NCBI RefSeq assembly: GCF_031846165.1
Contig: NZ_JAVRIE010000004.1
Span: 124,001-188,000 of the forward strand
Length of the DNA stretch: 64,000 nt
Origin: Glaciecola blandensis
GTDB taxonomy: Bacteria; Pseudomonadota; Gammaproteobacteria; Enterobacterales; Alteromonadaceae
Direction: 5' to 3'
Shown in pieces: positions 43,067 through 53,100 of the stretch. The notes below the pieces were generated by a model that saw only the letters and a program-made list of their open reading frames with translations, was not told the DNA's origin and searched no databases. The translations under genes and the position numbers were made by a program. The stretch's first letter is position 1; each line of letters opens with the position of its first letter.

Positions 43067-43687
43067 TTATGATTGTTTTGTTAACCATACAATCAGATTT
43101 ACAATGTCGTCGGCAGTCATGTCACGAGTGAACGTGGCTTGATACTTACCATTCACTATAAAGTTAGGTACGCCTGAAACATAATCGCGGTATTCAGCGA
43201 TTTGTTTGTTGTTTTTATTAACTAGATTTTTCACACTGAAACTTTTTGCTAATTTATCAAATTCTTCGCCATCTACGCCGTTAATAACGAAGATGCTTCT
43301 GAGATCTTTTAAGCTGCTAATTGTGCTACGTTGTTGATGGATGTAGTTAAAAATTGCACCATTAAGTTCGGTTTCTTTTTTTAGAGCACGTGCTATCACC
43401 ATTGCAGTCGTCGCATTTTCCTGAACATCAGGTCCAGCCATTGGCATAAAATTAACATGCACTTTTGTAAATTTAACATCTTCACCTAAGCCAGCTTTGA
43501 TATTCTTAACCAAAGGCTCAAATCGATAACAAGCAGGACACCAAAAAGAGAAAAATTCCTTCACTTCTGGCTTGGCCGTCGCCTTGTCACTAATGACAGT
43601 ATAATGTTTACCTTCTTGCCATTGCTCTTGAGCACTAATATTAAGTGACAGTACGGTTAGCAAAATTATTGAAAAAAGCTTCTTCAT
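43067..43687 (-). CDS. dsbA: Thiol:disulfide interchange protein DsbA
   Basis: 206 residues with a signal peptide ending NISA (about residue 19). Active site CPAC in FWCPACYRFEPL, cis-Pro loop GVPNFIVNGKYQ, and the helical insertion of DsbA. Oxidises periplasmic cysteines with DsbB (not in the window). The CPAC dipeptide differs from the common CPHC, which also occurs in the neighbouring paralogue; this may tune redox potential. Confidence 0.88.
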   Translation of the reverse strand: MKKLFSIILLTVLSLNISAQEQWQEGKHYTVISDKATAKPEVKEFFSFWCPACYRFEPLVKNIKAGLGEDVKFTKVHVNFMPMAGPDVQENATTAMVIARALKKETELNGAIFNYIHQQRSTISSLKDLRSIFVINGVDGEEFDKLAKSFSVKNLVNKNNKQIAEYRDYVSGVPNFIVNGKYQATFTRDMTADDIVNLIVWLTKQS

Positions 43688-43778
43688 TGTGTTTTATTCC
43701 TTGTTCACAGCGCAGTAACGCGTGTATTAATTTTTCTGTTTGCAGAATACCATAAAGCGAAAAAATATTTCAAAACAA

Positions 43779-43810
43779 AAGGCCGCCTACTTCAGTAATG
43801 GCGGCCTTAT
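43779..43810 (-). terminator. Terminator of btuB
   Basis: The stem AAGGCCGCC / GGCGGCCTT with a 12-base loop is followed on the minus strand by a T-rich run. It lies about 65 bases beyond the btuB stop. Confidence 0.75.
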
Positions 43811-43870
43811 TCATTTGTTGTTCAGCTTTACAACGCTTGGTTTAGAAACATTTGAGCCTTACTTATCCGT

Positions 43871-45778
43871 TTAGTTCAATTGGTATCGCAGGTTTAGCGT
43901 AATACGCCTTTTTTGCCCAACAAATCCAAAAACATCTTCATAATCTTCATTCAGCAGGTTTTCTGCGCGTAAGTTAAGCGTCAAGCTATCGTTTATCTTG
44001 TAGCCATAATTTGCACTTAGCAACCAATATGCACCTAATTCAACAAGTTCAGGAGAAGCAGGAAAAGGAGGAAAGAAGCGATCCAACTTTGACCCTGTGT
44101 AATCACCTTGAACATACACATTGTTTTGATCGTTAATGGTATAGTTCAAAGTTACTGAGCCTGTGTGTCGCGCACGCCTTAGCTCTATTTCAGTTGGTGC
44201 TTTCGCTTCTAAATACGCATAGCTTGCGGACCAAGCAAGATGATCCAAATATCCTTTCAGTGACAACTCAAAGCCTTTACGAGTACTCGTTTCTTCTAGG
44301 TTGTTAGCAGTAAAGGCGCCGCTTGTAGGATCAAATACGAAGCCATTAATTTCATCTTCCAACTCAGTATTGAAGTGAGTTAACTGTATGTCAATTTGAT
44401 CTGTTGGGGCATATTCTAGCCCAACTTCGTTAGAGAAGCTGGATTCAGGCGTCAAATTGGGATTTCCCTGAAAAGTGCCCGGGAAAAAGCCAAACCTTTC
44501 GGTGAAACTTGGATTCTTGATTGCTTTGCCACGACTCAGAAATACCTTTAAATTTGGCATTACTTGCCAACTCAGACCTAATCGGAAGCTGCTGGCATCC
44601 TCAAATTCATCACTATTATCTCTACGTAAACTAGCACTTAAATACAATGATTCGCCTAAGCTAACTTGGCCATCTGCCAGCGCGGAGATTGTGGTGTTCG
44701 ATTGTGACTGGTTAGGATCACCAAAGCTAATAGGGCCTGCCTGTTGAAAGTCCTCTTCGACGGCATCAACGCCTATGTTCAAGAAGTTTTGCTTGTAACC
44801 TGCACCCATGGATAAATCGAAATAGTGGAGCCAAGTTAAACGTTCTGTTTCACCTAAGGTACTCCCTGAGAATATATCTTGAGTATAGTTTTCACTTTCG
44901 TTACGACTTAGTTGGTAGCTTAATGATTGTGACCAGTTATTTGCTTTCGGCGCATATAACCATCTCAATAGATAGTTTAATTGTTCGCCTTCGCTAACGT
45001 TATCAGCGTCGGTTGGCAAGCCTGTAGTGGCAAAGTCAATTGCGTCAAACGAAGATGTAAACTCGACTATTCGTACATTGCTAGTCAGTTGATGCGCATC
45101 GTTAATATCATATTGCACTTGAGCGCTTAGGCTCGAATTGCGGTAGCCATCGTCCTCACCTCCATTTCGAGAGATGTTATCGCCATCTGTACTCAGGTGA
45201 TTGAGGTTAATCGCAAAACTGAGTTTGTCGCTTTTTAAACTGTAGGATAAACCGAGTTCCTTAGTTGCTTGAGTACCTAAGGCTATATTGCCTGAAAGTT
45301 GTTGCGGTTCACTTGCTCGCTTAGTCGTAATGCTGATGACGCCAGATACAGCGCTTGTTCCCCATAAGGCGCTTTGCGGGCCTCTTAGTAGCTCAATTCG
45401 TTCTATGTCTGCAACAACAATATGCGCGAAGTCAACAAGGCCACCTTGCCCTATGTCGTTAACTTCCACACCGTCAATGAGGACTAAAATATGATTACTC
45501 TCACTCCCGCGGAAACGCAATTCGCTTAGCGTTCCAGTCGGCCCTGACTGACTCACATTGACGCTTGCAAATGTGCGCAAAAGCTCCACAACAGTGCTCG
45601 CTCCGGATGCTTTGATTGTGTCTTCGTCTAAGAAGGACACCGAGCCGGCTAAAGTACGTTTGTCGATTGCTGCTCGTGAACCAAGCACACTAATGGTTTC
45701 AAGATCATTGTTAGATTGTGAATAAACAGTAGGACTCGCAGCGATGAAAGCTGCTAAAAAAGATAGTTTTATTTTCAT
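43871..45778 (-). CDS. btuB: TonB-dependent vitamin B12 receptor BtuB
   Basis: 635 residues with a signal peptide ending TVYS (about residue 20). A TonB box-like ETISVLG comes next, then the plug domain with LRGPQSALWGTSAVSGVISITTK, and a 22-strand barrel ending LNLRYQLN. The cobalamin riboswitch directly upstream supports a B12 transporter. I start at ATG 45778; the longer reading frame runs into the riboswitch. No other B12 uptake or salvage gene is adjacent. Confidence 0.92.
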   Translation of the reverse strand: MKIKLSFLAAFIAASPTVYSQSNNDLETISVLGSRAAIDKRTLAGSVSFLDEDTIKASGASTVVELLRTFASVNVSQSGPTGTLSELRFRGSESNHILVLIDGVEVNDIGQGGLVDFAHIVVADIERIELLRGPQSALWGTSAVSGVISITTKRASEPQQLSGNIALGTQATKELGLSYSLKSDKLSFAINLNHLSTDGDNISRNGGEDDGYRNSSLSAQVQYDINDAHQLTSNVRIVEFTSSFDAIDFATTGLPTDADNVSEGEQLNYLLRWLYAPKANNWSQSLSYQLSRNESENYTQDIFSGSTLGETERLTWLHYFDLSMGAGYKQNFLNIGVDAVEEDFQQAGPISFGDPNQSQSNTTISALADGQVSLGESLYLSASLRRDNSDEFEDASSFRLGLSWQVMPNLKVFLSRGKAIKNPSFTERFGFFPGTFQGNPNLTPESSFSNEVGLEYAPTDQIDIQLTHFNTELEDEINGFVFDPTSGAFTANNLEETSTRKGFELSLKGYLDHLAWSASYAYLEAKAPTEIELRRARHTGSVTLNYTINDQNNVYVQGDYTGSKLDRFFPPFPASPELVELGAYWLLSANYGYKINDSLTLNLRAENLLNEDYEDVFGFVGQKRRITLNLRYQLN

Positions 45779-45798
45779 TTTAAATATGGACTCTGTGA

Positions 45799-45815
45799 AT
45801 GCTCCACCCGAGCAT
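45799..45815 (-). promoter_or_regulatory. Hairpin between the riboswitch and btuB start
   Basis: The stem ATGCTC / GAGCAT with loop CGGGT or its complement encloses a purine-rich GGTGGAG about 20-35 bases before the ATG. It may be part of the expression platform, but no clear Shine-Dalgarno sequence lies inside at ideal distance. Confidence 0.4.
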
Positions 45816-45844
45816 GTCAAATAGGAAAGGTCGAAACCTCGCTT

Positions 45845-46048
45845 ATCAAGGCCGGTATCCGGGCTCACACAATCATTTCAAAACCTTCCCATGCAAAAAG
45901 AGGCACAGTGGTTGACGTCGTTATTCACGATGAATGAAAAGTGGAAAAGTGGACTCTTCCTGTGTTTACCGTTGCGGGGGCAGCGCTAGATTCTCACCAG
46001 CTTCCCGTTTAACTCATAGTTTGAAAATTCAGCTATGAGCACCTTGAA
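45845..46048 (-). ncRNA. Cobalamin (AdoCbl) riboswitch
   Basis: Read on the minus strand, the leader contains GGGAAGCTGGTGAGAATC, the conserved core CTGCCCCCGCAACGGTA and the closing segment GAGCCCGGATACCGGCC, in the correct order and spacing of a cobalamin riboswitch. It lies about 70 bases upstream of the btuB ATG, so B12 should repress btuB expression. The exact outer ends are approximate. Confidence 0.93.
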
Positions 46049-46142
46049 CGTGGCGAATTATAAATGGATTCAAGCATTTGTGTAGCGTTATTCCGATATT
46101 TTTAGCTATGACATATAGCGAGTTCGCAGAGATTACCGACGC

Positions 46143-47132
46143 TTACAATTTGATAGGCTCTTCGTGCAACGCCGAATATTGCTCTTTCAAGGCTAAAATT
46201 TGATTTTCCCAATATTTATCCTCAGCGAACCAAGGGAATGCCTGAGGAAACGCGGGGTCTTCCCATCGTAGGCTAAGCCATGCCATGTAATGGACCATAC
46301 GCATAGCGCGTAAAGGTTCGATTAACTTTAGCTCTTTAACATCGAAGGGCTGAAATTCTTCATAAGCTTCAACGAGTGTGTCCAACTGTATGAATTGCTG
46401 TTGTCTATCACCGGAAAGCATCATCCATAAGTCCTGAACCGCGGGGCCCATGCGACAATCATCCAGATCGACAAAGGTAGGCCCATCACGCCAGAGGATA
46501 TTACCCGGATGCAAGTCGCCATGTAGTCTGATGTTTTTGTATGAGCCAGTAAATCGAGTTTTGGTTTCTTTAATGACCATATCTAAAATAGTATGAAACG
46601 CTGTTTGCAGGTGGTGAGGAAGCAAACTACCATTTTCTAATACGGTTTTAGGTGTGTCCAAGTAAGTCTGGACATCCATTGCGGGTCTAGTCTCGAATGA
46701 CGACGATTGAGCAACTCGATGTATTCGGCCGATAAACCTGCCCATCCATTCAAGTTGGTCGAGGTTATCTACTTCAAACTGTCGACCACCGACAGAAGGA
46801 AATAGAGCGAATCGATAACCTTCATGCTCATGAAGGGTGTGTCCCGTTTGCGGAGCGTCGATATGAGACAAGCGCAAAGGCGCAACGACGGGGACTTCTT
46901 GCTCATGTAACTCGATTGAGAAGTCGTGTTCCTCTTGGATCTGGGTATTGGTCCAACGTTGAGGCCGGTAAAACTTCACAACATAACGTTGTTTGTCTTC
47001 ACCTATGAATTGGTACACTCTATTTTCGTAGCTGTTGAGTGCTAAAAGCCCAGATTCGGCGCGCACACCCAAGGTTTCAATGGCATCCAGAATTAAATCT
47101 GGATGCAGACCTGCAAAGGTAAAGTCAGACAT
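46143..47132 (-). CDS. srkA: Stress response kinase SrkA (YihE)
   Basis: 329 residues, a small kinase of the APH/choline-kinase fold. Motifs: RLHGDLHPGNILW (catalytic Asp) and FVDLDDCRMGP (metal Asp); the N-terminus NSYENRVYQF is typical. It phosphorylates Ser/Thr and protects against stress-induced death in E. coli. Its ATG overlaps the stop of ccoG by eight bases. Two motif copies inside read LDTPKT and TGHTLH. Confidence 0.9.
   Translation of the reverse strand: MSDFTFAGLHPDLILDAIETLGVRAESGLLALNSYENRVYQFIGEDKQRYVVKFYRPQRWTNTQIQEEHDFSIELHEQEVPVVAPLRLSHIDAPQTGHTLHEHEGYRFALFPSVGGRQFEVDNLDQLEWMGRFIGRIHRVAQSSSFETRPAMDVQTYLDTPKTVLENGSLLPHHLQTAFHTILDMVIKETKTRFTGSYKNIRLHGDLHPGNILWRDGPTFVDLDDCRMGPAVQDLWMMLSGDRQQQFIQLDTLVEAYEEFQPFDVKELKLIEPLRAMRMVHYMAWLSLRWEDPAFPQAFPWFAEDKYWENQILALKEQYSALHEEPIKL
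46647..46848. repeat. Two motif copies inside srkA
   Basis: Cores GGTGTGTCC at 46651-46659 and 46836-46844, same orientation. A near copy AGTGTGTCC lies at 46375-46383. Confidence 0.93.
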
Positions 47133-48564
47133 CAGTGAATATAAATTTAGTAGTTTCTTCTATTTTGATTATTTCACCATTTTCATCTTGTGTCTGTACA
47201 TGAAATTTAAATTCGGTTATTTCTTCTGTCAGTGCATAGGGGTCACTGGTGACGCTGATCGGAAGTGTATAAACCTCACCTCCTCGCACTTGCACTTCGG
47301 ATACGCCAACATAGTTGCCACTTTCCAAGCCACTGATACTGACTTTAAAAGTACGGTCCTGTTGTGATTTGTTAAGCAACTTCAGTGTATAAACGTTTTC
47401 TATAAGCCCTTGGTTTGTCTCACGATATAATGAATTTCGGTCTTTAATGATGTCGATTTCTAAGGGGACACGAGAGTAAATATCAAACACAAGCAAACTC
47501 GTCATAACAAGCAGAACAACCGCATAACCAATCAACTTGGGCCTAACTATCTTAGTGGTTCCGCCCGCCAGTTGGTGTTCTGATGTGAAGCTAATAAGGC
47601 CTTTATCATAACCCATCTTATCCATAACGCCGTTGCACGCATCTACGCAAGCGCCGCAGTTAATGCATTCGTATTGCAAACCATTTCGAATATCAATGCC
47701 TGTTGGGCAGACTTGAACACAGAGGTTACAGTCAATACAATCGCCAAGCCCTTTTTCTTGAAGTTGTTCTTGTGTCACTTTACGTGAGCGTGGTCCGCGC
47801 TTCTCGCCTCGTTCAGGGTTGTATGCAACAGTGAATGTATCTTTATCAAACATCGCTGATTGAAAACGTGCGTATGGGCACATGTGTGTGCACATAATTT
47901 CACGCATGTATCCAGCATTGCCATATGTACATACAGTGAAAAAGATGACGGAGAAACCAGCCCAGAAACTGACGTCAAAAGTGAAGAAGTCAACGAATAG
48001 GCTATCGATAGGTGTGAAGTAGCCTACGAAGGTGATGGATGTTAATAAGGCAACGCTTACCCAAGAGAAGTGCTTCAAGGTTTTACGGAAGAATTTGTCA
48101 GCGTCCATTTTCCGTTGGTCCAACTTCATTCTCTTATTTCGGCTACCCTCGATTTTTTCTTCAAACCAAATGTAGATAAAGGTCCAAGTTGTTTGTGGAC
48201 ACATAAACCCACACCACACGCGCCCAGCAAAAGTAGTGATAAAAAATAGAGCAAATGCGGAGACAATAAAAATATACGCAAGAATAGTCAGGTCTTGCGG
48301 CCAAAGTGTCATTGCAAAAATATTGAAACGTTGTTCTCCAATATCTAACAATACGGCTTGATTGCCGTTGTATTGAAGCCAAGGAATAAGCGCGAATACG
48401 CCTAGAAAGATCAAACCGAAGAAGCGTCGAATATTCTCCAGCATGCCTTCGACAGCTCTCACATAGATCCTGCTACGAGCTGGGTATGCTGATGAGTCAC
48501 CACTATTTGAGGGTTTATGAATTTTTACCGGAGTGACGTCTTTGATATCAATTTTTTCGTTCAT
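47125..48564 (-). CDS. ccoG: Cytochrome c oxidase accessory protein CcoG (FixG/RdxA)
   Basis: 479 residues. Four or five membrane segments are mixed with a polyferredoxin: CGFMCPQTTW, CTHMCPYARFQ and CIDCNLCVQVCPTGIDIRNGLQYECINCGAC supply two 4Fe-4S clusters, and a C-terminal immunoglobulin-like FixG domain follows. It is required for copper delivery to cbb3 oxidase. No ccoNOP genes lie beside it. The 268-base gap upstream (48565-48832) holds nothing I recognise. Confidence 0.92.
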   Translation of the reverse strand: MNEKIDIKDVTPVKIHKPSNSGDSSAYPARSRIYVRAVEGMLENIRRFFGLIFLGVFALIPWLQYNGNQAVLLDIGEQRFNIFAMTLWPQDLTILAYIFIVSAFALFFITTFAGRVWCGFMCPQTTWTFIYIWFEEKIEGSRNKRMKLDQRKMDADKFFRKTLKHFSWVSVALLTSITFVGYFTPIDSLFVDFFTFDVSFWAGFSVIFFTVCTYGNAGYMREIMCTHMCPYARFQSAMFDKDTFTVAYNPERGEKRGPRSRKVTQEQLQEKGLGDCIDCNLCVQVCPTGIDIRNGLQYECINCGACVDACNGVMDKMGYDKGLISFTSEHQLAGGTTKIVRPKLIGYAVVLLVMTSLLVFDIYSRVPLEIDIIKDRNSLYRETNQGLIENVYTLKLLNKSQQDRTFKVSISGLESGNYVGVSEVQVRGGEVYTLPISVTSDPYALTEEITEFKFHVQTQDENGEIIKIEETTKFIFTDV

Positions 48565-48832
48565 TAAGAACTCCGCGTGGGAAATGAAGAAGATACATAA
48601 ATTTTAGGCTGACAGTATATCAAGAAGACGCAAGCAAATGTTAATTCAGATCAAATAAGAACAGTCTTTTCTTAAAGATTTTGTAAGCTTATATTTGAGC
48701 CATTTAGGTATACTTCAGGAAAACATACTAGCGTATTGTGGGAAATCATTGTATTTAACGTATGAATATCTATTATGTACTTAGGAATTTACTATCAACA
48801 ATTAAGTACGCGTCTAAGGATCTACAGTTAAT

Positions 48833-49186
48833 ATGTGGCGAACATTTGTCATCATGATTGAAATAATTATATTAATCATTGTATTAAGGACGTCCTTTGT
48901 TCAATATTTCCTTTCTGACATCCAACAAACGGTGCTTGGTTGGATAGAAAACGTCGCTGAAATTCCTGAACAGCAGTCATTAGCTACGATACGCGAACGG
49001 TTTTTTCACAATAATATGTCTTTACAACCGCACCAAACGGATTATGTGGTGTTGATTACCGACTCAAAAGAGTCGCTAACCAAATTCAATGAGCGTTATT
49101 GTAAAAATAATGACAAGAATCCATTCATTTACGGCGCGAATCTGAACCGCCTGTGCGGTCACATTAAAGACAGCAAACTTTTCTAA
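48833..49186 (+). CDS. Small membrane-anchored protein of unknown function
   Basis: 117 residues. One hydrophobic segment at about residues 5-20 and a soluble remainder with DYVVLITDSKESLTKFNERYC. No family recognised. ATG 48833; divergent from ccoG. Two cysteines near the C-terminus. Confidence 0.55.
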   Translation: MWRTFVIMIEIIILIIVLRTSFVQYFLSDIQQTVLGWIENVAEIPEQQSLATIRERFFHNNMSLQPHQTDYVVLITDSKESLTKFNERYCKNNDKNPFIYGANLNRLCGHIKDSKLF

Positions 49187-49270
49187 ATCTCAGGTCATTA
49201 TTGAACCTAAACTTGATCTACGATGTCGTAGTAGTATATTTATTGAACAAGTTATGCGAAGGAGTGATAA

Positions 49271-49852
49271 ATGAAATCAGTTAAATTTGGTCTAACATTA
49301 TCAATTTTTATCTTTTCTGTGTCAGTACTATCTCAAGATATTAAAGAGCAAGAAGCTGATAAGGAAGCTGAGACAAAAGGTCCAGTTACTATAGAGTGGG
49401 TTAACCCTGAAGACTTCAGAGATGTTCGCCATCCGAGTGTATCAAGAGCGAAATACCGAGAGCGAGTGTTTGCGAAGTTAGAATCTCATTTCGACAAACT
49501 CGCTGAAGACCTTCCTGAGGGGTATCACTTGGCTCTTAAAGTAACCAACCTTGATATGGCTGGAGAAGTGCAAACAGCCACCCAAGCAGGCCTGATTGGT
49601 ATGCATCATAGAGCTTCTGCAGGTTTTCAGGAATATAGAATAATGCGTGACATCGATATTCCTAGAATGACCTTTAGTTTTGAATTGAAAGATGCGGACG
49701 GAAAAGTAGTGCAATCAGAAGAAGTTAAGCTGAAAGATGTAGGCTTTCTAAACCGCACATCAACACGCTTCAAAAATAGACCATTGAAATATGAAAAAGC
49801 GATGGTATCTCGTTGGTTTAAAGAAACCTTTCTAGCTGAATCAGAAGCTTAA
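49271..49852 (+). CDS. DUF3016-family exported protein
   Basis: 193 residues with a signal peptide ending VLSQ. The body begins TIEWVNPEDFRDVRHP and includes LPEGYHLALKVTNLDMAGEV, the pattern of DUF3016. Function unknown; probably periplasmic. AAGGAG lies seven bases before the ATG. A strong terminator follows. Confidence 0.75.
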   Translation: MKSVKFGLTLSIFIFSVSVLSQDIKEQEADKEAETKGPVTIEWVNPEDFRDVRHPSVSRAKYRERVFAKLESHFDKLAEDLPEGYHLALKVTNLDMAGEVQTATQAGLIGMHHRASAGFQEYRIMRDIDIPRMTFSFELKDADGKVVQSEEVKLKDVGFLNRTSTRFKNRPLKYEKAMVSRWFKETFLAESEA

Positions 49853-49910
49853 TAATGGTAAATCCGGTGAAGGCTCAGTTTTTCGTCGGAACAACAGACA
49901 CGTAATTTAT

Positions 49911-49938
49911 GAAGAGCGCACCTTGCGCTCTTTTTTAT
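49911..49938 (+). terminator. Terminator of the DUF3016 gene
   Basis: The stem AAGAGCGCA / TGCGCTCTT with loop CCT is followed by TTTTTT. The rest of the gap 49939-50181 is AT-rich and probably holds the nuclease promoter; I see no ORF. Confidence 0.9.
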
Positions 49939-50181
49939 TGAATTTTATTTTTCTGTTTATTAATTAAACAGGTTCTTTGAGAGCAGCTGGAAAACTGAAT
50001 AACCATTTTTGTTCAGTATTTTATTTTTTTGCCGCAGAAGTTGAGTAGATTCAAGTACTTTAAAAATCCTACGCATTTTGTAAAACACCCTCGCAATAAA
50101 TTCATTCAATTTGTCACACAAATGTAGTAATTTACCCATACCTTAGTATAGGAAAAAATACCTAACAGACGGACATATACA

Positions 50182-53100
50182 ATGAAGATCAAAATGTTAT
50201 CAGCGCTAATGCTTGGTGCACATTGTTTTACGGCTTCGGCGAACGTATTCATCTCAGAATACGTTGAAGGCTCAGGGAACAACAAAGCAATAGAAATATA
50301 TAATAATAGCGACACTGGGGTTGATATCTCTCAACACCAAATAAAAGTGTACTTCAATGGTGGTAGCAGCGCAGGAACAACGATCAGTTTGTCCGGTGAA
50401 ATAGCTCCCTTCAGTACCTATGTTGTAGCAACTACGAGTGCTGATGACGGCTTGAAAATGAACGCGCAGTTATTGACTGGCGCAAGCTTATTCAACGGTG
50501 ACGATTTTATTGAATTGGTCGTTTCTAATGGCGCAGATAGCGAAACAGTGTTGGATACCATTGGTCAGTTTGAAGTTGACCCTGGATCAGCGTATTCCGT
50601 CACTGTGGATGGCGTAACATACTCAACTGCGAACAAAACTTTAGTTCGCCGCAGTAATATTACGATTGGGGACTCAGACGGCAGTAACGCGTTTGACCCA
50701 AGTGCTGAGTGGGAGGTTTTTTCGCAAGATGACTTCTCTAACATCGGTTCTCACACTACAACGGACACACCTGATGGTGGCTCGGACGGCGGATCTGATG
50801 GTGGTTCAGATGGCGGTTCTGATGGTGGTTCAGATGGAGGGTCTGACGGTGGTTCAGATGCATCTAATGGTGATTTAAGTGGCCAAGTCTGTACCAACTG
50901 TCCAGATCTAGCACAGTTTAAAGATCCGAGTGCTTTTGACGCGCAAGCTTATTATGCTGAAGTTGACCAACTTCTGAATGCCGAAGCAAGCGCAGCCCAG
51001 ATTAAAGCAGCCCTGAGTTCGATTATATCTACAGATATACAACGACTGACTTACAGTGAAGTGTGGACTGCTCTAACCGCGACCGATGAAGACCCAAATA
51101 ATAGTGACAACGTGATTCTTTTGTATTCAGGTCGTTCTATTCCGAAAGCTTCAAATGGCAGCGGCGCTGCATCAGGTGATGGTGACAACTGGAACCGTGA
51201 GCACTCTTGGCCAAAAAGCCATGGCTTTAGTAGCTCAAGTGATGAACCGTACACAGATATTCATCACCTTCGTCCAACTGATATTTCGATTAATGCTGCT
51301 CGCGGAAACTTAGACTACGATGAAAGCGACGCACCATTAAGCGATTCTCAGATTACATCTGAAACGGATCCATCGATACGTGCGTCAATTTTGGCCGCGA
51401 CTGCAGACAACTTTGTAGATGGTGATTCTTTCGAACCCAATGCCAATGTGAAAGGTGACGTTGCGCGCATGATGTTTTACATGGATACGCGTTACGAGGC
51501 CGGTGGAACTTATATTGACCTCGTGCTTGTCGATCAGATTACTAGTACAGGCTCGCCAACTTTGGGTAAATTATGCACCTTGATCCAATGGCACAATGAT
51601 GACCCAGTCAGTGAATTCGAAATAAATCGAAACGAACGCATTTATCAATATCAAGGCAACAGAAACCCATTTGTCGATAATCCTCAGTGGGTTGACTTGC
51701 TTTACTCATCTGAAACCTGTGGTGATGTGACTGGTGGCGGCTCTGACGGTGGTTCAGATGGCGGCTCTGACGGTGGTTCAGATGGCGGCTCTGACGGCGG
51801 TTCAGATGGTGGCTCTGACAGCGGTTCAGATGGTGGCTCTGACAGCGGTTCAGAAAGCGCACCAATGCTGATTACCGCTATTTTTGATGGTCCTCTCAGC
51901 GGCGGCACTCCTAAGGGTATCGAAATATTAGTGACTCAAGATATTCCAGACCTTTCAGTGTGTGCGGTGAGAACGGCTTCCAATGGCAACCAGCCAACGG
52001 GTGGCGATTACACTATCGATATTGGTGGTGACAACTCAGCTCAAAGCGGAGACTTCTTATACTTCTCGTCAGAATCTACTGGCTTTACTTCCTTTTTCGG
52101 TTTCGCGCCAAATGACACAACAGGTGAGTTGAGTATTAACGGTGATGATGCCGTTTTATTGGTTTGTGATGGCGTTGTCGTCGATGTATATGGTGTAGTT
52201 GGTGTTGATGGCTCGGGCGAAAACTGGGAATACCTAGATGGCTGGGCTTATCGTATCAGTGAAACAGGCCCTAGCACGACCTTTAACCCAAGTGAGTGGA
52301 CTTTTAGTGGCCGAAATGCGCTTGACGGAGAGAGTAGTAACACAAACGCTATGATCCCTATTGGCACATACACGGCGGCAACTGGTGGTGTGTTCTTCTC
52401 TGAATATATTGAAGGTTCAAGCTTGAACAAAGCGGTTGAGATTGTGAACCTGAGTGGCGCAGCAATTGATTTAAGCGCATATTCTATTCGCTTATATTCA
52501 AATGGCAGCAGTTCAATCACTGCAGAATCTCCATTGAGTGGCACATTAGCGGCGAATGATGTTTATGTTATTGCGAACCCTGGTTTTGTCGATAATGCCG
52601 ATATGCCTGTTGTCGATGCAATTAACTCTGTTGTGAATTTTAATGGTGATGATGCTTTTGCACTTGCTGATGCGAGCGGTAACATTGACGTTATTGGGCA
52701 GATTGGTGTTCGCCAAGTCTGGAGTGAAGGTGAAGCTTCTACTCAAAACGCGACGATTAGACGAAAAGCAAGTGTCACTGTTGGTGACGCTGATGGCACT
52801 AACGTCTTCAATCCTGCAATTGAATGGGATGGTTTCCCAATAAACGATACCAGCGACCTAGGTTTATATGGTGATGCAGGTGACGGCGGTGATGGTGGCG
52901 ATCCAGTCGATGAAGCGATGTTAGGCCTATGCTTTGATCCTGCGACTCGTATCCATGAAGTGCAGGGCGATGCTGACACATCTCCTCTACTTGGACAGAC
53001 TGTGGTTGTTGAGGGGCTTGTAACACTCGCTTCAAGTCAACTTGGCGGTTTCTTTATGCAAGAGGAAGATGCTGACCATGATAGTAACCCGTTAACGTCT

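Noticed and set aside
51608..51908. Minus-strand open frames with Ser-Glu-Pro or His-Arg-Gln repeats
   Set aside because: They are antisense readings of the GSDG array in the nuclease gene and have no start signals of their own.
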